A stretch of 64,000 nt of DNA, taken from NCBI RefSeq assembly GCF_014172375.1, contig NZ_WNXD01000001.1:1798001-1862000 (forward strand). Direction: 5' to 3'. The notes below the pieces were generated by a model. It was given only the letters and a program-made list of their open reading frames with translations. It was not told the origin of the DNA and did not search any database. Shown here in pieces: positions 9,031 to 16,010 of the stretch. The translations under genes and the position numbers were made by a program. Position 1 is the stretch's first letter, and every line of letters begins with the position of its first letter. The DNA comes from Pedobacter planticolens (GTDB lineage: Bacteria > Bacteroidota > Bacteroidia > Sphingobacteriales > Sphingobacteriaceae).

Positions 9031-9065
9031 TACTCAGGACTAAAGACTTTATACTCAGGACTAAA
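9031..9065 (+). repeat. direct repeat in the pre-tmRNA leader
   Basis: The 14-mer TACTCAGGACTAAA occurs at 9031-9044 and again at 9052-9065, a 21-bp period, ending just before the mature tmRNA. Confidence 0.8.
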
Positions 9066-9068
9066 AAA

Positions 9069-9432
9069 GGGGCCGTTTTGGATTTGACAGGGTGGCGCTA
9101 AGTATGTTAGCATGCAGTGCGTTGTACGGAGAGCACTTAAAAGAGAACGTTCAAAACAATAATTGGCGAAAATAACTACGCCTTAGCTGCTTAATTTAGA
9201 ATTAAATAGCTTTTGTCTCGCTAACTGCTGCATTGTTAGGTTAGTAATAGAGGCATCGAAATAACAGCGCTAGCTTTTGTAGGGTACGATACATTTGCGA
9301 AACAAAGTACCTAAGGAGAATGTTAAGGTCGGTTTCCAGCCCGACTGATCCCGACAACTAATTGGAAAATAAGCATGTAGAAGGTGTAATTTATCACACA
9401 ACTGGACAAGGGTTCGAACCCCTTCGGCTCCA
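9069..9432 (+). ncRNA. ssrA: transfer-messenger RNA (tmRNA)
   Basis: Ribosome-rescue RNA of one-piece type. The 5' end GGGGCCG pairs with 3' CGGCTCC to form the acceptor stem (9069-9075 with 9425-9431), followed by discriminator A at 9432. CCA is not encoded. The T-arm sequence GGTTCGAACCCC precedes the 3' end. The tag reading frame is GGCGAAAATAACTACG onward, 9165-9194, giving GENNYALAA then TAA, the tag expected in Bacteroidota. A partner SmpB gene is not in the window. The terminator is at 9467. The 3' end of ssrA is a frequent integration target for mobile elements, and the next 3.5 kb is accessory in character. Confidence 0.96.
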
Positions 9433-9466
9433 CAAAGTAACTTGACAATCAAATAGTTACATAATT

Positions 9467-9510
9467 AACACCCAATTTTACACCCATTAAAGTGTAGTTG
9501 GGTGTTTTTT
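9467..9510. terminator. terminator after ssrA, shared with the convergent defence operon
   Basis: Arms AACACCCAA (9467-9475) and TTGGGTGTT (9498-9506) are followed by a T run. The convergent gene's stop codon lies in the T tract. Confidence 0.75.
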
Positions 9511-10126
9511 ATTCGTTATAATTTTCTTGTAGATATTTTTTAACGGCGCTAATAGTGTCTATCGTAATTTTCTGTTCTGCATGTTTATTATAAAAATTTC
9601 TCAACTCTATTGATAAACTATCATCTATATAAAGAAACTTTTCAACAACTAAACTTAATGGAAATTCAAGCTTAACTTTGAAAAAAAGATTTAATTTATT
9701 GTTAAGTAAAACCTGTTTTTGCGCCTCAATTTTACTTGTATGAATTAAATTGTCAATTACATTGATAGACTTAATTAAATAAAAAATATTATCTGTTTCT
9801 AATTGGAGTTTAAAGAACGCAAAAGCATCTTCATTAGTCCTATACCTATCTAAACCTTTAGCATACTTAAATAACGCTCTTGTCCCGTAATGATTTTTAT
9901 CATTTTCAACTAACATATAACCATCCAAATCAGCTTGTAATCTTTCAAAAAGGCTAAGAACTAAATCCAAGTCGTTCTTACTTGCCTGAATTTCATTTGT
10001 TCTTCTCTGTTCTCTAAAAGTTTTCACAAGAAGTATAATTGTAATTATTGTAACTGTAATGATAATCCACTCTGAAACATTACCCCAAGTATTTGAATTA
10101 AAAATTCCAAAATTATTTATGTCCAT
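9509..10126 (-). CDS. single-pass membrane protein, third gene of the CD-NTase operon
   Basis: A 205-residue protein I do not recognise. One N-terminal TM helix (about 20-34, IIITVTIITIILLVK) is followed by a basic stop-transfer TFREQRR and a long, mainly helical cytoplasmic part (about 45-205) containing LVLSLFERLQADLDGY and many charged residues. The N-TM plus helical body loosely recalls putative phage abortive-infection (AbiC-like) proteins, but no motif confirms that. It is last in the SLATT / CD-NTase operon, 55 bp after the CD-NTase. It is strongly AT-rich like its two neighbours, which suggests joint acquisition. Confidence 0.7.
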   Translation of the reverse strand: MDINNFGIFNSNTWGNVSEWIIITVTIITIILLVKTFREQRRTNEIQASKNDLDLVLSLFERLQADLDGYMLVENDKNHYGTRALFKYAKGLDRYRTNEDAFAFFKLQLETDNIFYLIKSINVIDNLIHTSKIEAQKQVLLNNKLNLFFKVKLEFPLSLVVEKFLYIDDSLSIELRNFYNKHAEQKITIDTISAVKKYLQENYNE

Positions 10127-10181
10127 TATTAAAAAATTATTGTTTCCAGTAAATTTAGTGAAACGTTTGATTCTGCTGATG

Positions 10182-11471
10182 TTAAAAATCAGATATCGGA
10201 ACCTCTATTCTATCCCTAGCGACACAAAAACCATCTTTGATAATATAGCACTCCACAAAATGCGCTCCATCAAAACTTGACGTTTCATTGCGAACATTAT
10301 CAGATGAATTACTTTTTATTAATTGTCCTCTTACAGACCACCTATCTCTTGCGAACTCACCTTCGTTTTTCACTTTCCAAAAAACATCAAATGGTTCTGG
10401 AGTATCGGTTTTGTCAATAAAGAATTTAAGTTTCTTATTCTTTTTAAGTCTAAGCATATCTCTTAGAAGTGCAACTCTATCACCATCCTGAGTAACTTGA
10501 CAATCAATTCTTAAGAAATGATGAATATTTAAAGGATACCTTTGTTCTATATACTCTTCCGTAGCTGAATAATTCTGGCTTCTTTCTTTAACTTCTTTAG
10601 GATAAGGAAAATATTTCCCGAAAACTTTTCTCCATACCTCATAGACCGTGCTATTATCATCCTTTGCAATTGCATCCTCAATATTTTTTAACGCCTTACT
10701 AGCTTTTGCTTTAAAGTTAGAGTTCTTTTTATATACCTTCTGATTACTTCCTGGGGCATACCAATATTTCCTATCAGTATTAATTTCCTTTAAGTAAGCG
10801 AAAAAATCTTTTACCAAGTTTGGATAATCATCATATTCAATAGATTGATATTCATTATTTTCAATGAAAAAATTAAATACAAAAGTGTCAATTAGCAAGC
10901 CATTAATTACTATCCCACACTTATTTTTCCAAGCACGCACAATCCTGCAAAGATTTATAATATTATCGTTATTAGCATCTTCATTCAAATTTTCTATTGC
11001 TTCCGCCTCTGGCACTGGATTAGTTCTTTTCCAGCTCCCACCATTATTAGAATCAGGGTAAGTATATGAACCATCATTTTCCAAAAAAGCAGGACAAACT
11101 TCTATATAATCATTTTGAAATTCTACTACAACAACTTGTCCATCACCACGAACTTTAGATGTAGAATAAGTTTTATAAATAGAGTCTGCAACGTCTTGGA
11201 GAAGCTCCTTTTGACAATTGCCAGAACGATTATTGTATTCAGCATACATTCCATCTGGAAGAACAAATATTATATCCAAATCGCTTATGCCATCAATTGC
11301 CGTATTTCTACCGTAACTTCCTATATAAGTGCCATTTTCCGTATTGGAATCGAGCTCATGAAAATCAGTATTTAATCTTTTAGTAATGGAGGAAAACCTA
11401 TTAATAATAGACTCATTGTTGTTAATTGTTAAATTCTCAACAAATTCTTTAAATATTTGAGCAGAGTCCAT
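10182..11471 (-). CDS. CD-NTase (SMODS nucleotidyltransferase) with C-terminal AGS-C sensor domain
   Basis: A 429-residue cGAS/DncV-like nucleotidyltransferase, expected to make a cyclic or linear oligonucleotide signal on phage infection. The catalytic pocket is intact: G51-S52 in GSYGRN, then S63-D64-L65-D66 (SDLDIIFVLP), and a third acidic position in DYIEVCPAF (E124, with D121 nearby). The helical CD-NTase core runs to about residue 300. The C-terminal 302-429 matches the AGS-C (adenylyl/guanylyl and SMODS C-terminal sensor) pattern: YPLNIHHFLRIDCQVTQ, LLRDMLR, FWKVKNEGEFARD, RGQLI and HFVECYIIKDGFCVARD. The start overlaps the SLATT gene end by 23 bp, so translation is probably coupled. 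No E1/E2, JAB or HORMA/TRIP13 genes accompany it. The product nucleotide cannot be inferred. Confidence 0.88.
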   Translation of the reverse strand: MDSAQIFKEFVENLTINNNESIINRFSSITKRLNTDFHELDSNTENGTYIGSYGRNTAIDGISDLDIIFVLPDGMYAEYNNRSGNCQKELLQDVADSIYKTYSTSKVRGDGQVVVVEFQNDYIEVCPAFLENDGSYTYPDSNNGGSWKRTNPVPEAEAIENLNEDANNDNIINLCRIVRAWKNKCGIVINGLLIDTFVFNFFIENNEYQSIEYDDYPNLVKDFFAYLKEINTDRKYWYAPGSNQKVYKKNSNFKAKASKALKNIEDAIAKDDNSTVYEVWRKVFGKYFPYPKEVKERSQNYSATEEYIEQRYPLNIHHFLRIDCQVTQDGDRVALLRDMLRLKKNKKLKFFIDKTDTPEPFDVFWKVKNEGEFARDRWSVRGQLIKSNSSDNVRNETSSFDGAHFVECYIIKDGFCVARDRIEVPISDF

Positions 11472-12045
11472 TTGAAATATAAATTGTTAAAAAAATTACA
11501 GCTAGAATTAAGAAAAATGCTTTTAATGAGTTTGGAAACTTGTCTTTGAAAAATTTAAACTTTAATTGTTCATCAACCCAATCAATTTGCATTTCATAGA
11601 AGAATTTGAAATGTGCATGCCATTGCGACATAAATACTTGTTTACTTATTGTATGTATATAATATTCATTCAATAGTGCCTGATAGTCATTTTCATAGTT
11701 ATTGTATAGAAAATTTGAGTCAGCCTTGACAATATAATACATATCACGTAAGCGATTGAATATTTTTGTTAATCTAATCCCTTCTATCTCATATTCCTCT
11801 AATTTGCTTTTAAAACTATCTGCATAAAGTATAGCTATACCTACGATAATCATTAAAATTGACAGCTCTTTATTAAAACGCATGTGTTCATACGCCATTT
11901 GAATTACTCCAACTCCTAAAGAAATAAATCCAACCCAACTAGGAAGTTTGTTTATTATATCGTAAGAAGCAAAATTTTTCTTTGCACCAAAGCCTATATT
12001 AAAGCCATTGGTTGCCAAATTTCTTAGGAAATCGTCTTTTGTCAA
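11449..12045 (-). CDS. SLATT-domain membrane protein, predicted effector
   Basis: A 198-residue protein of the SLATT type (SMODS and SLOG-associating 2TM effector). It has two adjacent TM helices (36-54, WVGFISLGVGVIQMAYEHM; 61-78, LSILMIIVGIAILYADSF), a central helical region (about 80-165) and a third hydrophobic helix near the C-terminus (174-192). SLATT proteins are predicted to form membrane pores when activated by nucleotide signals. It is the first gene of the operon and overlaps the CD-NTase by 23 bp. The only plausible start codon is TTG; upstream in frame there is a stop before any ATG. A -7 box (12089) and a short palindrome (12074) precede it. Confidence 0.82.
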   Translation of the reverse strand: MTKDDFLRNLATNGFNIGFGAKKNFASYDIINKLPSWVGFISLGVGVIQMAYEHMRFNKELSILMIIVGIAILYADSFKSKLEEYEIEGIRLTKIFNRLRDMYYIVKADSNFLYNNYENDYQALLNEYYIHTISKQVFMSQWHAHFKFFYEMQIDWVDEQLKFKFFKDKFPNSLKAFFLILAVIFLTIYISNGLCSNI

Positions 12046-12073
12046 TTTTTCAAATTTTAAATAGTTATAACCA

Positions 12074-12086
12074 ATTGATTATCAAT
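12074..12086. promoter_or_regulatory. palindrome in the SLATT/CD-NTase leader, possible operator
   Basis: ATTGAT-T-ATCAAT, perfect 6-bp arms around one base, lies between the minus-strand -7 box at 12089-12096 and the SLATT start. That is where a repressor site would act. No regulator gene is adjacent, and in AT-rich DNA chance occurrence is possible. Confidence 0.35.
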
Positions 12087-12088
12087 AC

Positions 12089-12096
12089 CAAATTTA
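12089..12096 (-). promoter_or_regulatory. -7 promoter box for the SLATT/CD-NTase operon
   Basis: Minus strand TAAATTTG matches TAnnTTTG, 44 nt upstream of the TTG start. Confidence 0.5.
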
Positions 12097-12127
12097 ACTA
12101 ATTTTTTTAGTATTCCATTTTTGTTTA

Positions 12128-12358
12128 ATGATAAGTTATCAACAGTTTAACTTTTATGTACACTATATTGTGCAATTAGAAAACGGGTTATTTATTGTCG
12201 TGCCAAGTAAGAAATCTAGATATAGAGACAACCACCATTATGAATATAACATGCAAAATCGGGACATACCACTAAGAGCTGGAAATCCGATTAAAAAGAG
12301 TTCTGTAATTTCCCAGTTTGGTTTGAGTGTTCCAAAGAATCACTTAAATCCATTTTAA
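12128..12358 (+). CDS. small hypothetical protein
   Basis: A 76-residue reading frame, divergent from the SLATT gene. The product is basic (KKSRYRDNHHYEYNMQNRD) with no TM helix and no recognised domain. ATG start at 12128 and TAA at 12356. It could be a small accessory gene of the defence island or a chance frame; composition does not decide. Confidence 0.35.
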   Translation: MISYQQFNFYVHYIVQLENGLFIVVPSKKSRYRDNHHYEYNMQNRDIPLRAGNPIKKSSVISQFGLSVPKNHLNPF

Positions 12359-12363
12359 AAATC

Positions 12364-12378
12364 CAGGTCTCCAGACCA
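12364..12378. repeat. short palindrome next to the transposase remnant
   Basis: GGTCT-CC-AGACC hairpin (12366-12377), just after the 3' end of the decayed transposase. REP-associated transposases are commonly bordered by such palindromes. Confidence 0.45.
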
Positions 12379-12388
12379 GAATACCGCA

Positions 12389-12577
12389 CTACATAAATAG
12401 TATTGGTAAAAGCCCATTTCTTTCTTCATAATAATCTACAGCGCTACTGTATTTATAATACTGGGCCCCTTTGACCAAACCAGCTCTAACAGGGTTTTCA
12501 TGTAGATAATTTAACCGCTATTCCATCATATCATTTGAATTTACTTCTATTGGGCGGTTATCTTGTTGCCATCGTTC
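12389..12577 (-). pseudogene. remnant of a REP-associated (IS200-like, Y1) transposase, C-terminal part
   Basis: Read on the minus strand, 63 codons give ERWQQDNRPIE, then LNYLHENPVRAGLVKGA, then YYKYSSAVDYYEERNGLL and a stop. WQQDN.PIE, the Y(I/L)H.NPVRAGLV block and YKYSSA.DY are hallmarks of the C-terminal part of TnpA-REP transposases. An in-frame TAG (12518-12520) falls where family members usually have Gln. The N-terminal catalytic half (HUH motif) is not recoverable upstream. The element is therefore dead. Confidence 0.8.
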
Positions 12578-12795
12578 AGTTTTTCATTTGTTTTGTCTGT
12601 AAGTTATTTCCAGACAAAGTCTTCGTACTTTAGGTTATAATTTATTGACCGCAAAAGCGAACACTTAAACCAAAGGGGCTCGACAGAAGACATCGCTAAG
12701 AAATTGTTTCCCTTATCAGTCATTTTTAGCTCTATTTAAAAGGTCGAACCCTAATTTTAGTGGTAAGATTTTGTTTCGCCTGTATTTTTCCGTTT
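12578..12795. other. non-coding stretch between transposase remnant and minisatellite
   Basis: May contain degraded upstream parts of the transposase on the minus strand, but no frame stays open and no family motif is legible. No promoter or terminator recognised. Confidence 0.4.
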
Positions 12796-12817
12796 TTCCC
12801 AATGGGAAAAGGGCTTT

Positions 12818-13027
12818 GCGTAATGTGAAATGTCAATTGCGCAATGGGAAATGTCCTTTGCGTGATGGGAAATGCTCTTTGCGTAATGGGAAATGTCCTT
12901 TGCGTAATGGGAAATGTTCTTTGCGTGATGGGAAAAGCTCTTTGCGTGATGGGAAAAGCTCTTTGCGTGATGGGAAAAGCTCTTTGCGTGATGGGAAATG
13001 TCCTTTGCGTGATGGGAAATTGGCATT
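12818..13027. repeat. 21-bp tandem repeat (minisatellite), 10 units
   Basis: Ten consecutive 21-bp units with the core GCGTGATGGGAAA followed by a variable AGCTCTTT or TGTCCTTT. Three central units (12923-12985) are identical; outer units diverge. The array is bounded by palindromes TTTCCCAATGGGAAA (about 12796-12810) and TTTCCCATCGGGAAA (about 13026-13040). Because 21 is divisible by 3, several frames on both strands stay open through it, but none has a start, composition or neighbour supporting a gene. No unique spacers, so not a CRISPR. Confidence 0.95.
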
Positions 13028-13249
13028 TCCCATCGGGAAAAACCAAATTTCTGTATCGAAACGTGCTTAAACTACAGGATTTTGACCAAATTGAACATGT
13101 TTTGTAGCGAATGGATACGGATAAATAAAAACAACTAATTTTGCCTATTTATATCGTATTTATACTGCTTTTACACGAATTATGCTGTTAACTACTGCAA
13201 TTAGTGCTAATTAATTTGTTTTTGGTAAATAGCCAAAAAAAATAGCTCC

Positions 13250-14113
13250 CTATTTCAACAAATGAACCAGCGTTCTAATCGCTCCATCAAACTTCCCTAA
13301 CTCAAAATTCTGAGGGTCATCATGCCCATCTGGAATGCCATCATCTAAAACTGCATGAAAAGTTGGGATTAACCATTCTCCTTTTCTAAAGCTTGCAACG
13401 ATATAGATAAGCGCCAATCTTTTATATTGAAGATCCGTAAAGCCGGGAATTATTGCAATGGCATCATTCTTTTTACCAGGGTCGGCAATACGTGGTTGAA
13501 TAACTTCAATATGAATGAAACTACCCACCACGCTTTTATTAAGCAAAGGGTTTTTTATAGGGCTTTCGAATTTTGTAGCGTGAATTTGCTGACTTAAATT
13601 ATTTGATGTAATTGAAGCACCCAATCTATTTATAAAAATGTGTGTAAATTTAAATGTTCGTTTATTATCTAGTCTATTGCCGCTCCATGAAACAGAATCT
13701 ATATTAATTGGAAAGGCTGTTGAATCTTTTAAAAAATTACTTGTATCATGAATTACAAAATAACTTGCCTTTATTCCTGAAACAGCACATATTGCTGAAT
13801 CTAAGGATCCTCCTATTTCTTCATCAGCGATATTTGATGCATTTAAATATTTTTGTAGTTTCTTTTTACGAACTACTTTAATTTCTCCATTTAAAATTGA
13901 GTCTAGGAAAACAGGTAGCGTAGTTAACGTATCTCCTAAATGAGCATATTTTTGAACATAGCGTAGTAAATAGGTAGCTTGTTGATGATTTGTGCCAACA
14001 AATTGCATTTTCTCTGTATCAAATTTCGCAGTTAGTTTAGATTGCCCCATCGCTTGGTAGCTATAGGTGATTGATAAGAAAGCCAGAATTAGGGCTCTAG
14101 TTTTATTAAGCAT
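13250..14113 (-). CDS. exported hypothetical protein
   Basis: A 287-residue protein with an N-terminal signal peptide (ALILAFLSITYSYQAMGQ) and no recognised domain. The mature part mixes Ser/Thr/Asn-rich beta-type sequence with a repeated EIGGSLDSAICAV-like hydrophobic segment. It contains two cysteines at most and no lipobox. Its end (FELGKFDGAIRTLVHLLK) is at 13250. Probably periplasmic or outer-membrane associated. It is divergent from the lipoprotein pair at 14308. Confidence 0.75.
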   Translation of the reverse strand: MLNKTRALILAFLSITYSYQAMGQSKLTAKFDTEKMQFVGTNHQQATYLLRYVQKYAHLGDTLTTLPVFLDSILNGEIKVVRKKKLQKYLNASNIADEEIGGSLDSAICAVSGIKASYFVIHDTSNFLKDSTAFPINIDSVSWSGNRLDNKRTFKFTHIFINRLGASITSNNLSQQIHATKFESPIKNPLLNKSVVGSFIHIEVIQPRIADPGKKNDAIAIIPGFTDLQYKRLALIYIVASFRKGEWLIPTFHAVLDDGIPDGHDDPQNFELGKFDGAIRTLVHLLK

Positions 14114-14307
14114 AAGATATTTTCTAATTAGATACTACAACCTAAATTAGGTTATTTTAAGTAAATACTCATTATTCTCGAATGTAATTTCTGCGTTATA
14201 GTACATGTAAGAAGCATTTTTATACAAAATACCTAGAAATGAGTATTGCAATAAAAGCTATACCTGATTAATTTTAGTTAACTAATTAAACAAATAAATT
14301 AATCGCT

Positions 14308-14598
14308 ATGAAACAGACTAGAAAATTTTTATTATTTGCAATGGCACTACCTATATTAGCTGCTAGTTGTGAACTGCTAGGCGCAGAACCAGAAGAAGAA
14401 GAGGCAAAAAAAGTTGATAATTCGACTTACACTTATTCTTATACCTGTTATACTGGTGGCTCAAAAAACACTATTCAAATCCCGAATAGGTTATCTGCTG
14501 CATGTAAGGCAAATTGGGAATATTATGCGAGAACGTATGGATGCAATGATGCAGACAATTTTGCGACCGCTGAAAGTAAAAAAAGACAATGTCCATGA
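14308..14598 (+). CDS. small lipoprotein
   Basis: A 96-residue protein with a lipoprotein signal: KKF-like hydrophobic stretch and lipobox LAASC (Cys about residue 21). The mature part starts with an acidic EPEEEEAKK stretch, which in Bacteroidota resembles lipoprotein export signals for surface display. It holds cysteines (YTCYTGG, AACKAN, YGCND, RQCP) that could form two disulphides. It overlaps the next gene by 4 bp (ATGA), so the two are probably translated together. Confidence 0.75.
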   Translation: MKQTRKFLLFAMALPILAASCELLGAEPEEEEAKKVDNSTYTYSYTCYTGGSKNTIQIPNRLSAACKANWEYYARTYGCNDADNFATAESKKRQCP

Positions 14599-15170
14599 GA
14601 ACTTTCCTATTTATCCTATTCATTTGTGCTTTGGGCTCGGCGCAGGCACAAATTAAATTAACATCGGGGCAATATACTACGGAAGATGGTTATTATACGG
14701 TTACCATTAATTTCGATCAAAACAGTTTGACTTTAATTGAACCTAATAGAACTTCTGTTTATACAAGAGTTGAGGGAAATGTGTTTAGATTTATTCATCC
14801 AACTAATAAAATAGATTACCGTATTGAGGTGATGGATCCATCTACAATTCAAACTTTTAAACCTGGCGTTAACAATAGTCGATATACGATTAGGTTAAGT
14901 AAAGGTGATGCGACGGCGAATAATGAACAGTTTAAAACTTATTTCGCAATGGCAGAACGCTATAAAGCAAAAATGATTTCGGATAAAAAAGATGCGCAAT
15001 TATGGTCGTTTTGTGCAGCCGCAGCTATGGCAAGAAGTAGTATGAATGATGAGGGCTTTAATGATTACGCGAACAAGATTTCTCTATCTATCAAACAAAT
15101 TATCATTAATAAAGCCAAATGCCCATGTGAGGATGCAATTCCTACGGAAATATGGAATAAAGCGAATTAG
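14595..15170 (+). CDS. exported hypothetical protein
   Basis: A protein of about 191 residues with signal peptide MRTFLFILFICALGSAQAQ. The first half is beta-rich (YTVTINFDQNSLTLIEPN, VYTRVEGNVFRF). The second half is helical with a cysteine pair near the end (KCPCEDAIP). I do not recognise the family. I choose the ATG at 14595, which overlaps the stop of the lipoprotein gene in an ATGA. An upstream ATG at 14589 would add two residues. A terminator follows at 15195. Confidence 0.72.
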   Translation: MRTFLFILFICALGSAQAQIKLTSGQYTTEDGYYTVTINFDQNSLTLIEPNRTSVYTRVEGNVFRFIHPTNKIDYRIEVMDPSTIQTFKPGVNNSRYTIRLSKGDATANNEQFKTYFAMAERYKAKMISDKKDAQLWSFCAAAAMARSSMNDEGFNDYANKISLSIKQIIINKAKCPCEDAIPTEIWNKAN

Positions 15171-15194
15171 TTCTAAGTTAAATGCCTCTCATTA

Positions 15195-15222
15195 AAGCCT
15201 CAGAGAAATCTGAGGCTTTTTT
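15195..15222 (+). terminator. intrinsic terminator of the lipoprotein pair
   Basis: Stem AAGCCTCAGA / TCTGAGGCTT with a GAAA-type 4-nt loop, followed by a T run. Confidence 0.85.
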
Positions 15223-15256
15223 AGTCTAAGCGCCTGATGCCCATAAATAATTTCCT

Positions 15257-15264
15257 TAACTTTG
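15257..15264 (+). promoter_or_regulatory. -7 promoter box for the PAP2 gene
   Basis: TAACTTTG, matching TAnnTTTG, 25 nt before the ATG. Confidence 0.55.
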
Positions 15265-15289
15265 ATTTAACCGAATGTAAAAAACACAG

Positions 15290-15922
15290 ATGCAGCAAAA
15301 ACGTATTGTCTTATTAATTACTTTATTGGCGTTAATTACCAGCTTTATTCTGCTTAGCATTTTCGTTGTTTATTATCCTGTTCCTACACTTGATTTAAAG
15401 ATTTCTTTATTTGTTCAAAAATATCATTCAGATGTTTTGGATAAAATTATGTTGGGCATCAGCTTTTTTGGAGAGCTACCCTACTCTTTACTGATGGTAG
15501 TTATCGTCGCCCTGCTCTTTTATTACTTCAAATACAAACGTGAAGCTTATTTCATTCTTTCTATTTTGCTTTCGGGATTACTTATTTTAGGTATAAAAAA
15601 TATAATTGATAGACCTAGACCAACGGCATTTTATGTTCGCTTGGTAGAAATAAATAGGTTTCAGAGTTACCCAAGTGGGCATGTACTTTCGTATGTGTTA
15701 TTTTTTGGCTTTATGATCTTTTTAATGAGGAAGCTAAAGCATCTCCCACTAATCACTAGAAGAATAGTAACTTATTTCTCCGCTTTTTTCATCGCAACCA
15801 TTGCTTTCTCTAGAATTTATTTAGGCGCACATTGGTTTTCAGATACGTTGGGAGGATTTTTATTAGGCTTAATTTGCTTATTTCCACTTTGCTTTTTCTA
15901 CTTAAAAAAGAAACGGGGATAA
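15290..15922 (+). CDS. PAP2-family membrane phosphatase
   Basis: A 210-residue integral membrane acid phosphatase of the PAP2 superfamily, likely acting on phosphatidate, undecaprenyl diphosphate or a related lipid phosphate at the outer face of the inner membrane. All three catalytic motifs are present: KX6RP at K103-P111 (KNIIDRPRP), PSGH at 128-131 and SRX5HX3D at S174-D185 with H181. Five or six TM helices are visible (for example 7-28, 66-80, 88-102). The gene ends inside a 100-bp direct repeat whose hairpin may act as its terminator. Confidence 0.92.
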   Translation: MQQKRIVLLITLLALITSFILLSIFVVYYPVPTLDLKISLFVQKYHSDVLDKIMLGISFFGELPYSLLMVVIVALLFYYFKYKREAYFILSILLSGLLILGIKNIIDRPRPTAFYVRLVEINRFQSYPSGHVLSYVLFFGFMIFLMRKLKHLPLITRRIVTYFSAFFIATIAFSRIYLGAHWFSDTLGGFLLGLICLFPLCFFYLKKKRG

Positions 15923-16002
15923 AGCCTTGACCCTATCCCCGTCATCTAAATTAACGCTCTCGTATATATAGACGCTCATTTATTTAGTTTATTGTGTAGA
16001 AC
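15904..16002. repeat. direct repeat, copy A
   Basis: About 100 bp that recur at 16605-16704 with roughly one mismatch in ten. It includes the last codons of the PAP2 gene, a hairpin (ACGGGGATA / TATCCCCGT, 15913-15942) and an identical core beginning CATCTAAATTAACGCTC. Confidence 0.9.
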
Positions 16003-16010
16003 TTATTTTT

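Noticed and set aside
9270..9452. Open frame antisense to the tmRNA
   Set aside because: It lies within the tmRNA structure, whose acceptor stem and tag frame are clear.
10182..12045. Full type II or III CBASS operon
   Set aside because: No E1/E2, JAB, HORMA or TRIP13-like gene adjoins the CD-NTase.
12818..13027. CRISPR-like array
   Set aside because: Units are contiguous with no unique spacers and there are no cas genes.
12732..13107. Several long open frames on both strands across the 21-bp repeats
   Set aside because: They are open only because the unit length is a multiple of three; the predicted proteins are pure repeats and frames overlap each other on both strands with no start context.
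9433..13250. Attachment-site duplication or integrase for the island beside ssrA
   Set aside because: No integrase gene and no second copy of the ssrA 3' end (TTCGGCTCC) was seen in the downstream DNA.
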